Shown in pieces: positions 1 to 9,316 of a stretch of DNA of 64,000 nt. Both the position numbers and the translations under genes were made by a program. The DNA comes from DASXHY01 sp036272195 (GTDB lineage: Bacteria > Verrucomicrobiota > Verrucomicrobiia > Limisphaerales > DASXHY01): assembly GCA_036272195.1 (NCBI GenBank), contig DATAZE010000062.1, forward strand, positions 62,001 through 126,000, written 5' to 3'. Position 1 is the first letter of the stretch. Every line of letters begins with the position of its first letter. The notes beneath the pieces are model-generated. The model was not told where the DNA came from, made no database searches, and saw only the letters and a list, made by a program, of their open reading frames with translations.

Positions 1-1508
1 GTGTGAAAGGGAGTGCCCAAACCGCACGGGTCGGAACTGGCGCCATTAAAACCGAAACTGGTGTTATCGACGTTGGGACTGTTTTGGGCAATCACTGAAT
101 TCGCCTGGGCGTTGCCCCAATAATTGCCGTTGTTATCGTTGATATAGACAATCACATCATACGTGCTGCCCGAAAGGTTGTTGAAGGTGAGCGTCGCGTA
201 ATGAAATCCGCCCACGTCAGTCTGCCCATTGTTTGCATTGAATTTCCAGGCGTCATACATTAATCGACCGGCGGCGCAGCCCGTGCCGCCGCTGAACCAT
301 CCGTCATTGAAACCGCCGGCAGTCATGGTGACGCCGGAGAGCGCATTGCCTGCTGTGTCTTGAATAATGTTCCACTCTTGGTCAATTGCCGCCTCCCGGG
401 TCGTGTCGCTGACCGGTGCGGCCACGTCCGCCTGCAAATTGTTCCAGTTACCTACAGCGGTCAAAGGTTGGTAGGACGGCGGGACCAATTGACCCGTGGC
501 AACACCGGTGTTATCCGCCGGGAAAGGCGCATCCGTAGTGGCGTAATTTGTGAATCCAAATTTGACAGCGATGACGCCGGGAACACCCACTGATTGTTGA
601 ACGGCCAAAGTACCGACCGGCCCGACGGAGAAACTGGTGTTGTTGGAAACGATCAAATCATAGAGATAATGCCCCACGACCGCGGCATTGATGACGAGAT
701 TTGACGCCGTGGCTCCAGGGATATTGGTCAGCGTTCCACCGCCGCCGCCATCGGTCTGCCATTGAAAGGAATAGGGCCCCGGACCAGTCACGGGAGCGCT
801 CGCCGTGACGCTGGTACCTGGAAGCGTCACCGAGTACGGCGAGAACGCTGGTTGGCCGACGACCGGAACCGTGATCGCAGTCAGGCCGGCATCGAAATCA
901 GCATTCCAGGGACTAGAGGTGCTGAAATTCATGGTTCCACCCGCCTGCGGCACGGTCGCGACCTGGCCACCGGAGTAACCCACGTTATTATTTCCCAGGT
1001 TCATCCAACCCGGACCGTTCTTCCACATGGCGTAAGCGTATTGAGTGTTCGGTTGCAGGATCGCGCCGAGGCCGGTCCACTGAAACCAATTGAAATCCGG
1101 AATCGCAATGCTTTGGGACACGTAAGTGGTGATGAGCGTCGCCGTGGCGCCGCTGACCGAATAAACTCCCAAAGTGAACGTTTCATTTCCGAATCCGCCG
1201 CCGGTATTGTCGGCGTCGTAAAGAGCGAGACTGCTCAGGATGTAGCCGTTGGGATTGCTGCCGGTGGTGAACGTCTGGCCGGGGGACGGATTGGCATCGA
1301 CGTAATAATTAAACGCCCCGCCGCCCGGCGGCGGCGACTGAGCCAGCGCCACATAGTTCGTTTGATATTGGTCATTCGGTCCCGGAGAAGGCGGATTGCT
1401 ACCGAGCACATTGATGGTTGCCCCACGCCCCGCGCTGGCAAGCGACACCAACACTCCGCACAATAACCGCAGGATTAATTTACCGTTCTGTAGCTTCAGG
1501 TTGTTCAT
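1..1508 (-). CDS. Secreted Ig-like domain protein, 3' end outside window
   Basis: The frame is open from an ATG at 1508 to the window edge, about 502 codons with no stop, so the C-terminus is missing. The first 28 residues look like a Sec signal peptide: basic start, hydrophobic core LILRLLCGVLVSLASA, then a small-residue cleavage zone. The mature part is rich in Gly, Asn, Thr, Ser and aromatic residues. A stretch with FQWQTDGG, followed by ASNLVINAA and then YDLIVSNN, resembles the immunoglobulin-like repeats of large Verrucomicrobial exported proteins. The part nearest the window edge (TFNNLSGSTYDVIVYIND) looks like a beta-sandwich. Probably a cell-surface or secreted protein; the substrate is unknown. 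Whether the missing end carries a PEP-CTERM or autotransporter signal cannot be seen. Confidence 0.8.
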   Translation of the reverse strand, partial: MNNLKLQNGKLILRLLCGVLVSLASAGRGATINVLGSNPPSPGPNDQYQTNYVALAQSPPPGGGAFNYYVDANPSPGQTFTTGSNPNGYILSSLALYDADNTGGGFGNETFTLGVYSVSGATATLITTYVSQSIAIPDFNWFQWTGLGAILQPNTQYAYAMWKNGPGWMNLGNNNVGYSGGQVATVPQAGGTMNFSTSSPWNADFDAGLTAITVPVVGQPAFSPYSVTLPGTSVTASAPVTGPGPYSFQWQTDGGGGGTLTNIPGATASNLVINAAVVGHYLYDLIVSNNTSFSVGPVGTLAVQQSVGVPGVIAVKFGFTNYATTDAPFPADNTGVATGQLVPPSYQPLTAVGNWNNLQADVAAPVSDTTREAAIDQEWNIIQDTAGNALSGVTMTAGGFNDGWFSGGTGCAAGRLMYDAWKFNANNGQTDVGGFHYATLTFNNLSGSTYDVIVYINDNNGNYWGNAQANSVIAQNSPNVDNTSFGFNGASSDPCGLGTPFH

Positions 1509-1749
1509 GACGATTCGTTTTTTTGGGTTTCAGTCTGTGACGAACACTAACTGGCTGAGGAAGGCGAACAGCGCCGGCCATTCGATGGAGGTAAAACGGG
1601 GAATCACGTATGAGCGGCGCATGTGTCAGTTTTCGACTATAGCGCCTTCTAAAATGGGAAATAGCCCCCCAATCGGGTGGGCGGGAGCCCAGAGAGATTA
1701 CTTACTCCGGCTGTGAGGGTAAAAATTCCGCCGGAAAATCCGGGAGTGA

Positions 1750-2376
1750 TCAGCCTCGGGGCCGAATTTTCGACGCCGCTTCGGTCCGCGAATGGACGTG
1801 AAGCTTATGGTAGATATTCTTGAGATGCCAGCGGATGGATTCGATACTGATGCCGAGACGATCGGCAATTTCCTTGTTGGAAAAACCGGGTGCGATCAGG
1901 TTCAGGATCTCAATCTCGCGCGGCGAGAGCTTTTCCAATTCTGGGGCGGCGGTGGGTTGAATCTGGAAATAGCCGATGACTTTGCGGGCGATTTCCGCGC
2001 TCATCGGCACCCCACCCTGTTGCACATCTCGAACTGCGTTTAAAACCATGTCCGGAGTGGCTCTCTTCAACAGATAGCCGGAGGCGCCGGCTCGCAGGGC
2101 GCGAAAAATCCGGTCTGGGTCCTGATACACCGTCAGCATGATGACCTGCACTGACGGCATTAACTCCTTGAGCCGCGCAACGCATTCCACTCCCGACATT
2201 TTCGGAAGTTGAATATCCATCAGGACGACCGCGGGCTGGTGTCCGGGAATGACGCGCAAAGCCTCCTCGCCAGTTTCACAAACGCAGACGCACCGATATT
2301 CCGACGATAAATTGACGATAGTCTCCAGGCTTTCGCGAGTGGTCTTGTTGTCTTCAACAATTGCGATTTTGACCAT
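1750..2376 (-). CDS. NarL/FixJ-type response regulator
   Basis: A 208-residue protein with an N-terminal receiver domain (about 1-120) and a C-terminal LuxR-type helix-turn-helix (about 145-205). The receiver has acidic pocket residues near 8-9 and the phospho-acceptor Asp54 in VVLMDIQLPKMSG. The HTH carries LSPREIEILNLIAPGFSNKEIADRLGIS. Normal length for the family. Its start lies 23 bases inside the end of the upstream sensor kinase gene, so the two are translationally coupled and this is almost certainly the kinase's partner. It should bind DNA when phosphorylated; targets cannot be read from the sequence, although the exported-protein gene at 1508 is the next gene downstream on the same strand. 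Confidence 0.93.
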   Translation of the reverse strand: MVKIAIVEDNKTTRESLETIVNLSSEYRCVCVCETGEEALRVIPGHQPAVVLMDIQLPKMSGVECVARLKELMPSVQVIMLTVYQDPDRIFRALRAGASGYLLKRATPDMVLNAVRDVQQGGVPMSAEIARKVIGYFQIQPTAAPELEKLSPREIEILNLIAPGFSNKEIADRLGISIESIRWHLKNIYHKLHVHSRTEAASKIRPRG

Positions 2377-5300
2377 ATTGAGATTTGTTCAGGGGCAGGT
2401 GGATTTCGACGGTGGTGCCGTGGCCCGGCCGGCTGGTGATCACGCCGCGTCCACCGAGTCGCTGCATTCGTTGCTGGATGCCTATTAATCCATCCTGACC
2501 GGGTGCCGCGCTCACCAAATCAAAACCACGTCCATTGTCAATCACCGACAGCACGAATTCATCACCGATGGCATCAAAAGCAATCTGGACTTCGGTGGCC
2601 TTGGAATGCCGGACCGCATTGTTCAACGCTTCCTTGAAGGCGCAGAACATTCCGTGGCGATGTTGCGGGTCCAGTTGGGATTCCGGAATTTTATCCGCCA
2701 CTCGAAACCGGCAGGCGATTCCCGCCAGTTGGAGAAAAGGTTCCGCATAAAGCGAAAAATAACTGACCAAAGATGCGATGGAGTCATTCCGGGGATTAAC
2801 CGCCCAAACGATTTCATCGAGTGAAGCCACCAGCGAGCGGGCAACACTGGTGAGTTGTTGAAGGTATTCTTTTTTGGCTTCGGTGGAAATAACCGGTGTA
2901 TCGGCCAGTGCGCCGAGCATGCTGACTTCGGTCAAGCCAGCGCCCAATTCATCGTGCAAATCCTGGGCCACACGCGTGCGCTCCTGTTCAACCGCGCGAT
3001 GTTGTTCAGCCAGTTGGCGCTCTTCAATTTCCCTCTTCAATTGCGCCGTGCGCAGCTCGACCTTCCGCTGCAATAATCCCACCCACACGAAGGTAAGCGT
3101 CAGCCCACCGGCCAAAACACCGACGACAGCCAGCGCGCGCCCCACCGTCCACCACGGCGGCTTCTGCAATACGACGATGCTCGATTCGTTCAGCAACAAT
3201 TCAAACGGGACATTGCTTTTGCCGGCGCGCCCAACATCCTCGTTTGCCGCGGCGTAGACTCCGGTTAATTGCAGCAGACAGCCCGCCGGGAGCAATTTTG
3301 TTGTCCGCGGGTCGCATTTCAACCGGGCCACAAAAGAGCTCGCGCCACTTTGCAGTTCCAGCACGCGTTCATCGCGGCGGACGGAATCACTGATGAGCGT
3401 GGCCTCCACGCGAACCAGGGTGGAATCACGATTGCGATTCAATAATCCATCGGAAGTTAATTGAACTGGAGGCGGGAGTTCCGCGTGGCCAACGGTGCGA
3501 ATATTGGCTTGCTGCAGTACCGGGGATGGACCTCCCAGTTTCGGAAACCCCACCGCTTCAACCAAATCACCAACCCTCAAATTCGGCAAATCGTTGGCGC
3601 GAACGCGAAACCCGGCCCCTCCGTCGGCAACAAAACATTCTCCCGGCAACGCGTAGAGCACCTGGCCCGCGAGTTTGGTTCTTTGCAATGCGCTGGCGGG
3701 CGCTTGGAACCACAGGAAATCGGATAGTTTTCCGGTGGATAACTGAAACGGATTGCTGGGCGACGGATCTTCCATTTCCACCACGGCGGGATAAATAAAT
3801 ATTTTTCCAGGTATCACCTGCCGCGATTGCAGATCGACGAGCGTGGCGAAACATCCGCGGATTCTCACCACGCTGCCCACGAGCGTGCCGCCGCCGGGAC
3901 CTAAATCCGGCAATTTCGGAAGCGGACGATCCGCGGTGCCGATGACTGTGACTTTGCCGTCCGGCATTGATAAATCGATTTGCGAGGAGGACACGGAGGT
4001 GATGATGCCGTGCAACTCGCCATACTCGGCATCCAGGTTGCCATTCATCAATTGGTCCTGGGTGGGTTGAATCGGTTCCGGCATTGAAGTATATCCAAGG
4101 AACGTCCCGCGATTGGCGACAATCACGGGCGAGAAATAGCCGGGGTCGGTGACACCTTCCATCTCCCAAAGTTCTCCCACTCCCGGCTGATTCGCCCACA
4201 GGTTGCTGCTGCAGTTAACAAACACGCCGCCGCTGGCGTCCTGCAAAACGGCTGCCGCGGGTGTCGCATAAATGACAACTCCCCGGACTCGCGAAGGAAT
4301 ACGCTGGCTGGCCATGTCAGGCTTGAGCCGCCGCACTTGAGCCGCGGTCGTAAGTTCATCAACTGAACCGTTTTTGACGCCTTTCGCCAAATCGTGAATT
4401 TGCACGTGCGTTGCATCGGGAACGAAAATTCCGACGAGCCGGCCGTCTTTTGCATCACCGGAGAATTCGCACGTACCCGTCACTTGAACCCAATGTCGAA
4501 GAAGATCGGATGAGAATAGCCCGGTGCCGTCCACGATGGTAACGGGAAGCCGGCGGCCCGACACATCCATTTCAATTTCGAGGTTGCGTTGGTCCCGGCC
4601 AACGAATGCAACTTCTCCTTCCGCTTGAACCCAACGCGGCCGCCCCCATTCAACGGAGTTTAATTGAAACTTTTCCGGCGCAAAATGGGCTTTGCCACTG
4701 CGGGGAACGATTTCATAATGAATGTCCGGCTTGCCGATGTAGAGCCGGCTGCCATCGTCGGACGTCAGGTGAAATGTGTAAAGACCCGCTTCTTTGATCT
4801 GAATGAATCCGTTGAACGCCACAGCGCAATATTGATCGCGTGTCCGATAGTCCGTGCGCAGGTTCGCGGCCACGCCGTTGGTAATCGGTTCAATCGCTGA
4901 AAAATCAGGCAAGCTATGCCATCCGTATCCTTCATAAACAGAATACGCCAACCCCTGCTTCAACTGGCTGCCATCGCTCGTGGTCCAGAAAGCCGAAGCA
5001 GGCAATTCACATCGCGCCACGGACGGCCCTTCATATTCCAGTTCCAGAAAAAATTCGGCCGGGCCGTTGAACCATTCGAGCCGCATTGGTTGCATTCCTG
5101 CCGGCAGCGAAATGGTCCCGGATTTTTCCTGCTTCGAATGCAGACCGTCATTATCAATGATAGGTAGCCCGCTCACTCGAACGCCAAAACGAGTTCGCGT
5201 CAGCGCACATTGTTTGCCTGTAATGACCAGGTGCTGGCCAACCGCGAGTGCCGGATCCACCGAGGGCAACTCCATCAACACTGCCGACGACGAATCCTGT

Positions 5301-5596
5301 AAAACCAAGAGCCCGCGCCGAGGCACCAGGGCGCAGATGTCTCCTTTCAATCGAAATGACTGCGCGACCTCTTTTGTCCCATCGAAACCACTCAAAAACG
5401 CAGCTATCGAAGTGCGATTGGTGTCATTCGCGTTTTCGGCTGAGGCCCCGGGACAGGAAACAAATGCAATTGAACAATAAAATAAAATCAGCCCAAAAGC
5501 GGTAACCTCCGGAGAAAATAGCCGTAGAAAACGGAAGCGGCACTGGTGCTCAGCCGAACAGGTTTTGCGTTTCGATGATATCGCTGTTCCTATCAA
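2354..5596 (-). CDS. Large membrane sensor histidine kinase with PA14 domain
   Basis: A 1080-residue kinase. An N-terminal membrane or signal segment (about 28-50) is followed by a very long sensory region. This holds a PA14-like domain (about 165-330, with GLYTFHLTSDDGSRLYIG), then several beta-rich OB-like segments. A second transmembrane helix lies near 819-840. The cytoplasmic part is a HisKA_3 dimerisation domain with phospho-acceptor His881 in AQDLHDELGAGLTE and a HATPase with N-box FKEALNNAVRHS (Asn992/993) and G-box DNGRGFD. PA14 domains often bind carbohydrate, so an extracytoplasmic glycan signal is plausible but inferred. The gene overlaps the next response regulator gene by 23 bases. 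The architecture is typical of soil Verrucomicrobia. Confidence 0.9.
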   Translation of the reverse strand: MIGTAISSKRKTCSAEHQCRFRFLRLFSPEVTAFGLILFYCSIAFVSCPGASAENANDTNRTSIAAFLSGFDGTKEVAQSFRLKGDICALVPRRGLLVLQDSSSAVLMELPSVDPALAVGQHLVITGKQCALTRTRFGVRVSGLPIIDNDGLHSKQEKSGTISLPAGMQPMRLEWFNGPAEFFLELEYEGPSVARCELPASAFWTTSDGSQLKQGLAYSVYEGYGWHSLPDFSAIEPITNGVAANLRTDYRTRDQYCAVAFNGFIQIKEAGLYTFHLTSDDGSRLYIGKPDIHYEIVPRSGKAHFAPEKFQLNSVEWGRPRWVQAEGEVAFVGRDQRNLEIEMDVSGRRLPVTIVDGTGLFSSDLLRHWVQVTGTCEFSGDAKDGRLVGIFVPDATHVQIHDLAKGVKNGSVDELTTAAQVRRLKPDMASQRIPSRVRGVVIYATPAAAVLQDASGGVFVNCSSNLWANQPGVGELWEMEGVTDPGYFSPVIVANRGTFLGYTSMPEPIQPTQDQLMNGNLDAEYGELHGIITSVSSSQIDLSMPDGKVTVIGTADRPLPKLPDLGPGGGTLVGSVVRIRGCFATLVDLQSRQVIPGKIFIYPAVVEMEDPSPSNPFQLSTGKLSDFLWFQAPASALQRTKLAGQVLYALPGECFVADGGAGFRVRANDLPNLRVGDLVEAVGFPKLGGPSPVLQQANIRTVGHAELPPPVQLTSDGLLNRNRDSTLVRVEATLISDSVRRDERVLELQSGASSFVARLKCDPRTTKLLPAGCLLQLTGVYAAANEDVGRAGKSNVPFELLLNESSIVVLQKPPWWTVGRALAVVGVLAGGLTLTFVWVGLLQRKVELRTAQLKREIEERQLAEQHRAVEQERTRVAQDLHDELGAGLTEVSMLGALADTPVISTEAKKEYLQQLTSVARSLVASLDEIVWAVNPRNDSIASLVSYFSLYAEPFLQLAGIACRFRVADKIPESQLDPQHRHGMFCAFKEALNNAVRHSKATEVQIAFDAIGDEFVLSVIDNGRGFDLVSAAPGQDGLIGIQQRMQRLGGRGVITSRPGHGTTVEIHLPLNKSQYGQNRNC

Positions 5597-5714
5597 ACAG
5601 AATGATCCTATCCGATTTTTTATTTAACGTCCACTTTTGGAGACGTGTCGCCCGAATTTCAGCTTTATTTTTCCCTCGCACCCACTTCATTTTGCGAAGG
5701 CATTTGATGCCGCA

Positions 5715-6140
5715 TTAGATTCTTTTTTCGTCAGCGTCGATGTAATCCACGAAACACTGAATGTCATCACGATGCAACAGGCCGGACTGTTCTTTGCGTT
5801 TCTTCAAGCGTTCCAGCATCGCGGGGTCATCTTTGCGCGGGTAGTTCAGCATGCGCTCACGCTGTTGCACTTTGACGGATTCGGGCTTTTTTACATTCTT
5901 TAGAACCCAGTCGCACACTTGGCCGTCAATCATGCTGTTGCGCACCACTTCGACAAATTGCTTTTCATCCACGCCCGCCAATTCCAACCACGTGCCGTCA
6001 AACCCCTTGCCCAGATTTCCCTGGTAATCCGGATGCAGTTTCCCGGCGAGGTGAAGCCGGATTTTGTCGATGTATCGCGGGAGATGCGTCCAACCGCACA
6101 TGGTTTCACGAGGACTGCGAGGATAAATGATGTCGCTCAT
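5715..6140 (-). CDS. DUF5069 family protein, copy 1
   Basis: I place the start at the ATG at 6140 (MSDIIYPRSPRE), because the same start motif occurs in the neighbouring paralogue and gives an identical length of 141 residues. An in-frame ATG 117 bases upstream would add residues unlike the paralogue. Shared features are YPRS, MCGWTHLPRYIDKIRLHLAG, LHPDYQGN, FDGTWLE and a C-terminal DDIQCFVDYIDADEKR. This is the DUF5069 family, common in Verrucomicrobia and Planctomycetes, of unknown biochemical role. No signal peptide is seen, so it is probably cytosolic. It lies 132 bases downstream of a close paralogue on the same strand, which points to tandem duplication. Confidence 0.85.
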   Translation of the reverse strand: MSDIIYPRSPRETMCGWTHLPRYIDKIRLHLAGKLHPDYQGNLGKGFDGTWLELAGVDEKQFVEVVRNSMIDGQVCDWVLKNVKKPESVKVQQRERMLNYPRKDDPAMLERLKKRKEQSGLLHRDDIQCFVDYIDADEKRI

Positions 6141-6272
6141 GCCGAAAGAATTGGCCGGGAGAATACGAGTGTCAATCACTGTCGAGAAAACACTAACGGC
6201 GGTGGCATGAGCAATTTGCAGGAATACCTCGTCGGGCCAACCAACAAAAACGTTCAAGTCTCTTGTTGATTT

Positions 6273-6698
6273 CTAAATCCGCCTCTCGTCCGCGTCGTTT
6301 AAATCCACGAAGGTTTTGACGTCGTCACGGTGTCCAAGGTTGAATTCCTGTTTGCGCACTTTGAAACGCTCCTGCGCCGCGGCGTCATCGGGAGCGGGCC
6401 GATTGAGGACCATTTCCGCATGAGCGCGCTTTTCGGTTGCGGTCTTTTTGACGTGCGTCCGCACCCAATCATAAACCTGTCCGTCGATGAATGAATTCTT
6501 CACCGCTTCGATCATCTGCTCGTGCGTGACACCGGCGGCCTTGAACCACATGGCATCGAAACCCCTGCCAAAATTCGCATGATAATCCGGATGCAATTTG
6601 CCGGCCAGATGCAAACGAATCTTGTCCACGTAACGCGGCAGATGCATCCAACCATCCATGATTTCGCGCGAACTGCGCGGGTAAATCGTTTCGCTCAT
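6273..6698 (-). CDS. DUF5069 family protein, copy 2
   Basis: A 141-residue DUF5069 protein. The start is set at MSETIYPRSSRE (6698) by comparison with the adjacent copy; a longer frame opens at 6791 but its extra 31 residues are not conserved. The two copies share HLPRYVDKIRLHLAGKLHPDY, FDAMW and the C-terminal HRDDVKTFVDLNDADERR, and differ mostly in the middle. The function is unknown. The region upstream (6699-6885) holds only the likely rpoN terminator and no further gene. Confidence 0.85.
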   Translation of the reverse strand: MSETIYPRSSREIMDGWMHLPRYVDKIRLHLAGKLHPDYHANFGRGFDAMWFKAAGVTHEQMIEAVKNSFIDGQVYDWVRTHVKKTATEKRAHAEMVLNRPAPDDAAAQERFKVRKQEFNLGHRDDVKTFVDLNDADERRI

Positions 6699-6853
6699 GC
6701 GCGCATCATTCCGTGTCAGGGCCGCACTGTCAACTTGCGGCTCCGAATGGGGGCGCTGGCGTCTCGCCGGCAAGAATGGAAATCGCCGCACGCGGGCACG
6801 AGGATGCGCAGTCTGAATTTATTCCGCATGTGATTTAAATCAGCTAGAAAATC

Positions 6854-6869
6854 GCGGAATGAATTCCGC
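6854..6869 (-). terminator. Likely rpoN terminator hairpin
   Basis: The arms GCGGAAT and ATTCCGC form a 7-bp stem with a 2-base spacer. Read on the minus strand the hairpin is followed by GATTTTCT, and it starts 16 bases after the rpoN stop codon. The stem is short and the T-tract is imperfect, so termination is likely but not certain. Confidence 0.45.
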
Positions 6870-6885
6870 ACTCCCAACTTTCCGC

Positions 6886-8391
6886 TTAATACACCTTCCG
6901 AAGATTGGACGGCAGGATATTCAACTCGGTCCGGTATTTCGCGACCGTGCGGCGCGCAATCACAATGCCTTTTTCTTTCAGCATCTTGACCACTTCCTGG
7001 TCGGACAACGGCTTGGTCGTGTCTTCGCTTTTGAAAATTTCCGCAATCATGTCCTTCACGCTGGTGTTTGAAACACCGTCACCAGTCGCGGTCTGAATGC
7101 CGGCGGTGAAGAAATACTTCATCTCGAAAATCCCCTGCGGCGTCTGCATGTATTTGCCGGATACCGCGCGGCTAACGGTCGTTTCATGCACGCCCACCAC
7201 TTCCGCCACCTGAACCATCGTCAGCGGCTTCAAAAACGCCACGCCTTTATCCATGAAATCATGCTGACGCTTCACGATCTCCTTGGCGATGTTCAGGATC
7301 GTCGCCTGGCGTTGATGCAGGCTCTTGATTAAAAATTTTCCGGCGCGAATTTTTTCGCGAATATAATTCCGCACTTCCGCCGAATTTTCCCCCTGCGCCA
7401 TCAGGTCCTTATAGGTATTGCTGATGCGCAAATGCGGAATGTGCTCGTTATTGTTCGTGACAAGGAAATCATCGCCCGCCCTTTGCACGAACACTTCGGG
7501 CAGGACGTATTGGTCGTTGTCCGGCAGAAATGCGCGGCCAGGACGTGGCTCCAGGCGCGCGATGCGTTCCAGCGCCTCCTGAACCTCATCCAGTTCACAC
7601 GCGGTGCCGCGGGAAATTTCCGGGATGCGCCGTTTGCCCAGCGCTTCCATATAATCACGCACAATGCGGTATTCGAGGGTGTTCTCCTGCTTGCTGCGCT
7701 CCAATTGCAGCATCAGGCATTCGCGCAAGTCGCGCGCGCCGACACCCGACGGATCAAAAGTCTGGATGACGCTTAACGCCGTGGAAATTTTTTCGACCGG
7801 CACTCCTGAAGCGGCGGATAACTCCTCCAAGGTCGCCTTGAGATAACCATAGTCGTCGATGTTGCCGATCAACATTTCGGCGATTGGAAATTGGTCTTCG
7901 GTGAGGTTCGATTCGCGGACCTGTTCCAGTAGCATTTCCTGCAAGGAAGTCGCTGCCACAATGGAATCGAACATGAACTGCCGCCGCTCCTCATCTTCCG
8001 CGGTAGCGCGAATAGGTGCGTTTGTCTGGGAAAAATGATCGCGCCATTCCTGGTCGAGTTGGACGAGTTTTTCGAACTCGGCCTGAAAATCATCCGACGG
8101 AGCCTCATTTACCTCGGGCTTCTCGGTGGCCGGATCGAAATTCAGATCGGCGGGAGGCTCGGCCGGATCTACGACTTCAGCCGGCGCTTCACCATCGCTG
8201 GTTAAACGCTCTTGAAGATCCGTTTCCGTAACCGCAGCTTCTTCCAGGACAGGATTTTGCTGCAATTCCTGTTCAACCAGCGCTTTCAGCTCGAGCGTAG
8301 GCGCTTGCAACAAAGCCAACGATTGCTGGAGTTGAGGGGCCAACACCAGCGATTGCGTCAACCGCTGCGAAAGTTGTAAGCCGGGTGCCAT
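6886..8391 (-). CDS. rpoN: RNA polymerase sigma-54 factor
   Basis: A 501-residue protein of normal family length. The N-terminal Gln/Leu-rich activator-interacting region (about 1-50, QRLTQSLVLAPQLQQSLALL) is followed by an acidic linker (about 60-130), the core-binding domain, an HTH (VAEVVGVHETTVSRAVSGKY) and the RpoN box ARRTVAKYR near 479-487, which reads the -24 element. Sigma-54 needs an ATPase activator; one NtrC-type activator is encoded in this same window at 62405-63817. The gene stands apart from the usual lptB/raiA/ptsN neighbourhood of proteobacteria. Start is the ATG at 8391, which gives the conserved N-terminal Gln-rich region immediately. Confidence 0.96.
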   Translation of the reverse strand: MAPGLQLSQRLTQSLVLAPQLQQSLALLQAPTLELKALVEQELQQNPVLEEAAVTETDLQERLTSDGEAPAEVVDPAEPPADLNFDPATEKPEVNEAPSDDFQAEFEKLVQLDQEWRDHFSQTNAPIRATAEDEERRQFMFDSIVAATSLQEMLLEQVRESNLTEDQFPIAEMLIGNIDDYGYLKATLEELSAASGVPVEKISTALSVIQTFDPSGVGARDLRECLMLQLERSKQENTLEYRIVRDYMEALGKRRIPEISRGTACELDEVQEALERIARLEPRPGRAFLPDNDQYVLPEVFVQRAGDDFLVTNNNEHIPHLRISNTYKDLMAQGENSAEVRNYIREKIRAGKFLIKSLHQRQATILNIAKEIVKRQHDFMDKGVAFLKPLTMVQVAEVVGVHETTVSRAVSGKYMQTPQGIFEMKYFFTAGIQTATGDGVSNTSVKDMIAEIFKSEDTTKPLSDQEVVKMLKEKGIVIARRTVAKYRTELNILPSNLRKVY

Positions 8392-8508
8392 TCGTTCGCT
8401 CCATCATAACTATCACGGCCCTAAGCTCAAGTAAAACTTGGCACGGCTTAGGCTTATGCCGCGCAACACCCAAATAATCAACTATTTGGAACGATGCCGT
8501 CCAGGCAG

Positions 8509-9186
8509 TTAATTTACCACCCCGGCGGGGATACCCCGGTCAATCAGCCCTTTGGAGATCGCATACCGCGTCAGACCGGCAACATCATGGATATTCAGTT
8601 TGTTCATCACTTGCTGACGATGTTTCTCCACCGTCTTGATACTGATGCCCAGTTCGGCCGCGATTTGCTTATTAGAAAAGCCTTCGGCGATAAGTTGCAG
8701 CACTTCAGCTTCCCGGGAAGTGAGCTCGATACTCTTCTTCACCGGCTGGCCATTGGCAAACGCTTCGCGGCACTGATCGCGCAGCCGTTTGGCGATGGTC
8801 GGGCTGAAAAAGGCGTTCCCTTTTTTGACTTCGCGAATGGCCTTCACCAAGTCGTTCGAAGCGGTTTGCTTGATTAAATAACCCGAAACGCCGGCTTCGG
8901 TAAGTTGCTGGACGCAATCGTCGTCGCTATAGGAAGTCAGCACCAGTACGCGCGTGGAGGGTAGCGTTTTCAAAATTTGTCGCGTGGCCTCGAGTCCGTT
9001 CATGAGCGGCATCGCCACGTCCATTACCACGACATCCGGCGGGGTTTTGCGGGCCATTTGCACTGCCAGCCGCCCATTTTCCGCTTCGCCGATAACTTCG
9101 ATGTCCTCTTCTGATTGGAGTAACGCACGCAAGCCTTGGCGCACCACGGTGTGGTCGTCAACCAATAGAACTGAAGTTTTATTCAT
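8509..9186 (-). CDS. Stand-alone NarL-type response regulator
   Basis: A 225-residue regulator with a receiver domain (phospho-acceptor in VVVMDVAMPLMNGLEATRQI; acidic pair VDDH near the start; switch Lys in GYLIKQTA) and a LuxR-type HTH near 155-215 (LTSREAEVLQLIAEGFSNKQ). No kinase gene lies next to it, so its partner is encoded elsewhere. It is closely similar in sequence and layout to the regulator at 13593-14264, and both end in a short tail after the HTH. They are likely paralogues. DNA targets are unknown. The 117 bases between this gene and rpoN carry no recognised gene. Confidence 0.9.
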   Translation of the reverse strand: MNKTSVLLVDDHTVVRQGLRALLQSEEDIEVIGEAENGRLAVQMARKTPPDVVVMDVAMPLMNGLEATRQILKTLPSTRVLVLTSYSDDDCVQQLTEAGVSGYLIKQTASNDLVKAIREVKKGNAFFSPTIAKRLRDQCREAFANGQPVKKSIELTSREAEVLQLIAEGFSNKQIAAELGISIKTVEKHRQQVMNKLNIHDVAGLTRYAISKGLIDRGIPAGVVN

Positions 9187-9316
9187 GAGTTTAGTTTTTC
9201 CAAGAATACCAACCGGAAAGGCATATCAAATAGGGTGTTCACCCAACGGAAATCCGCGGCTGCTTTTTTTTCTGAAAATCGATTGCCGCTTTTCTCATGC
9301 GTGGCTAATCTCAGTC

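Noticed and set aside
762..1466. Plus-strand open frame of 234 codons
   Set aside because: It is a shadow of the minus-strand exported protein, which has a signal peptide and continuous frame to the window edge; the plus-strand product is Arg-rich without any domain.
8440..8461. TTGGCACG followed by GC at sigma-54 spacing near rpoN
   Set aside because: The spacing GG-N10-GC is right, but the -12 part is poor and nothing is transcribed in that direction; the next gene is on the other strand.
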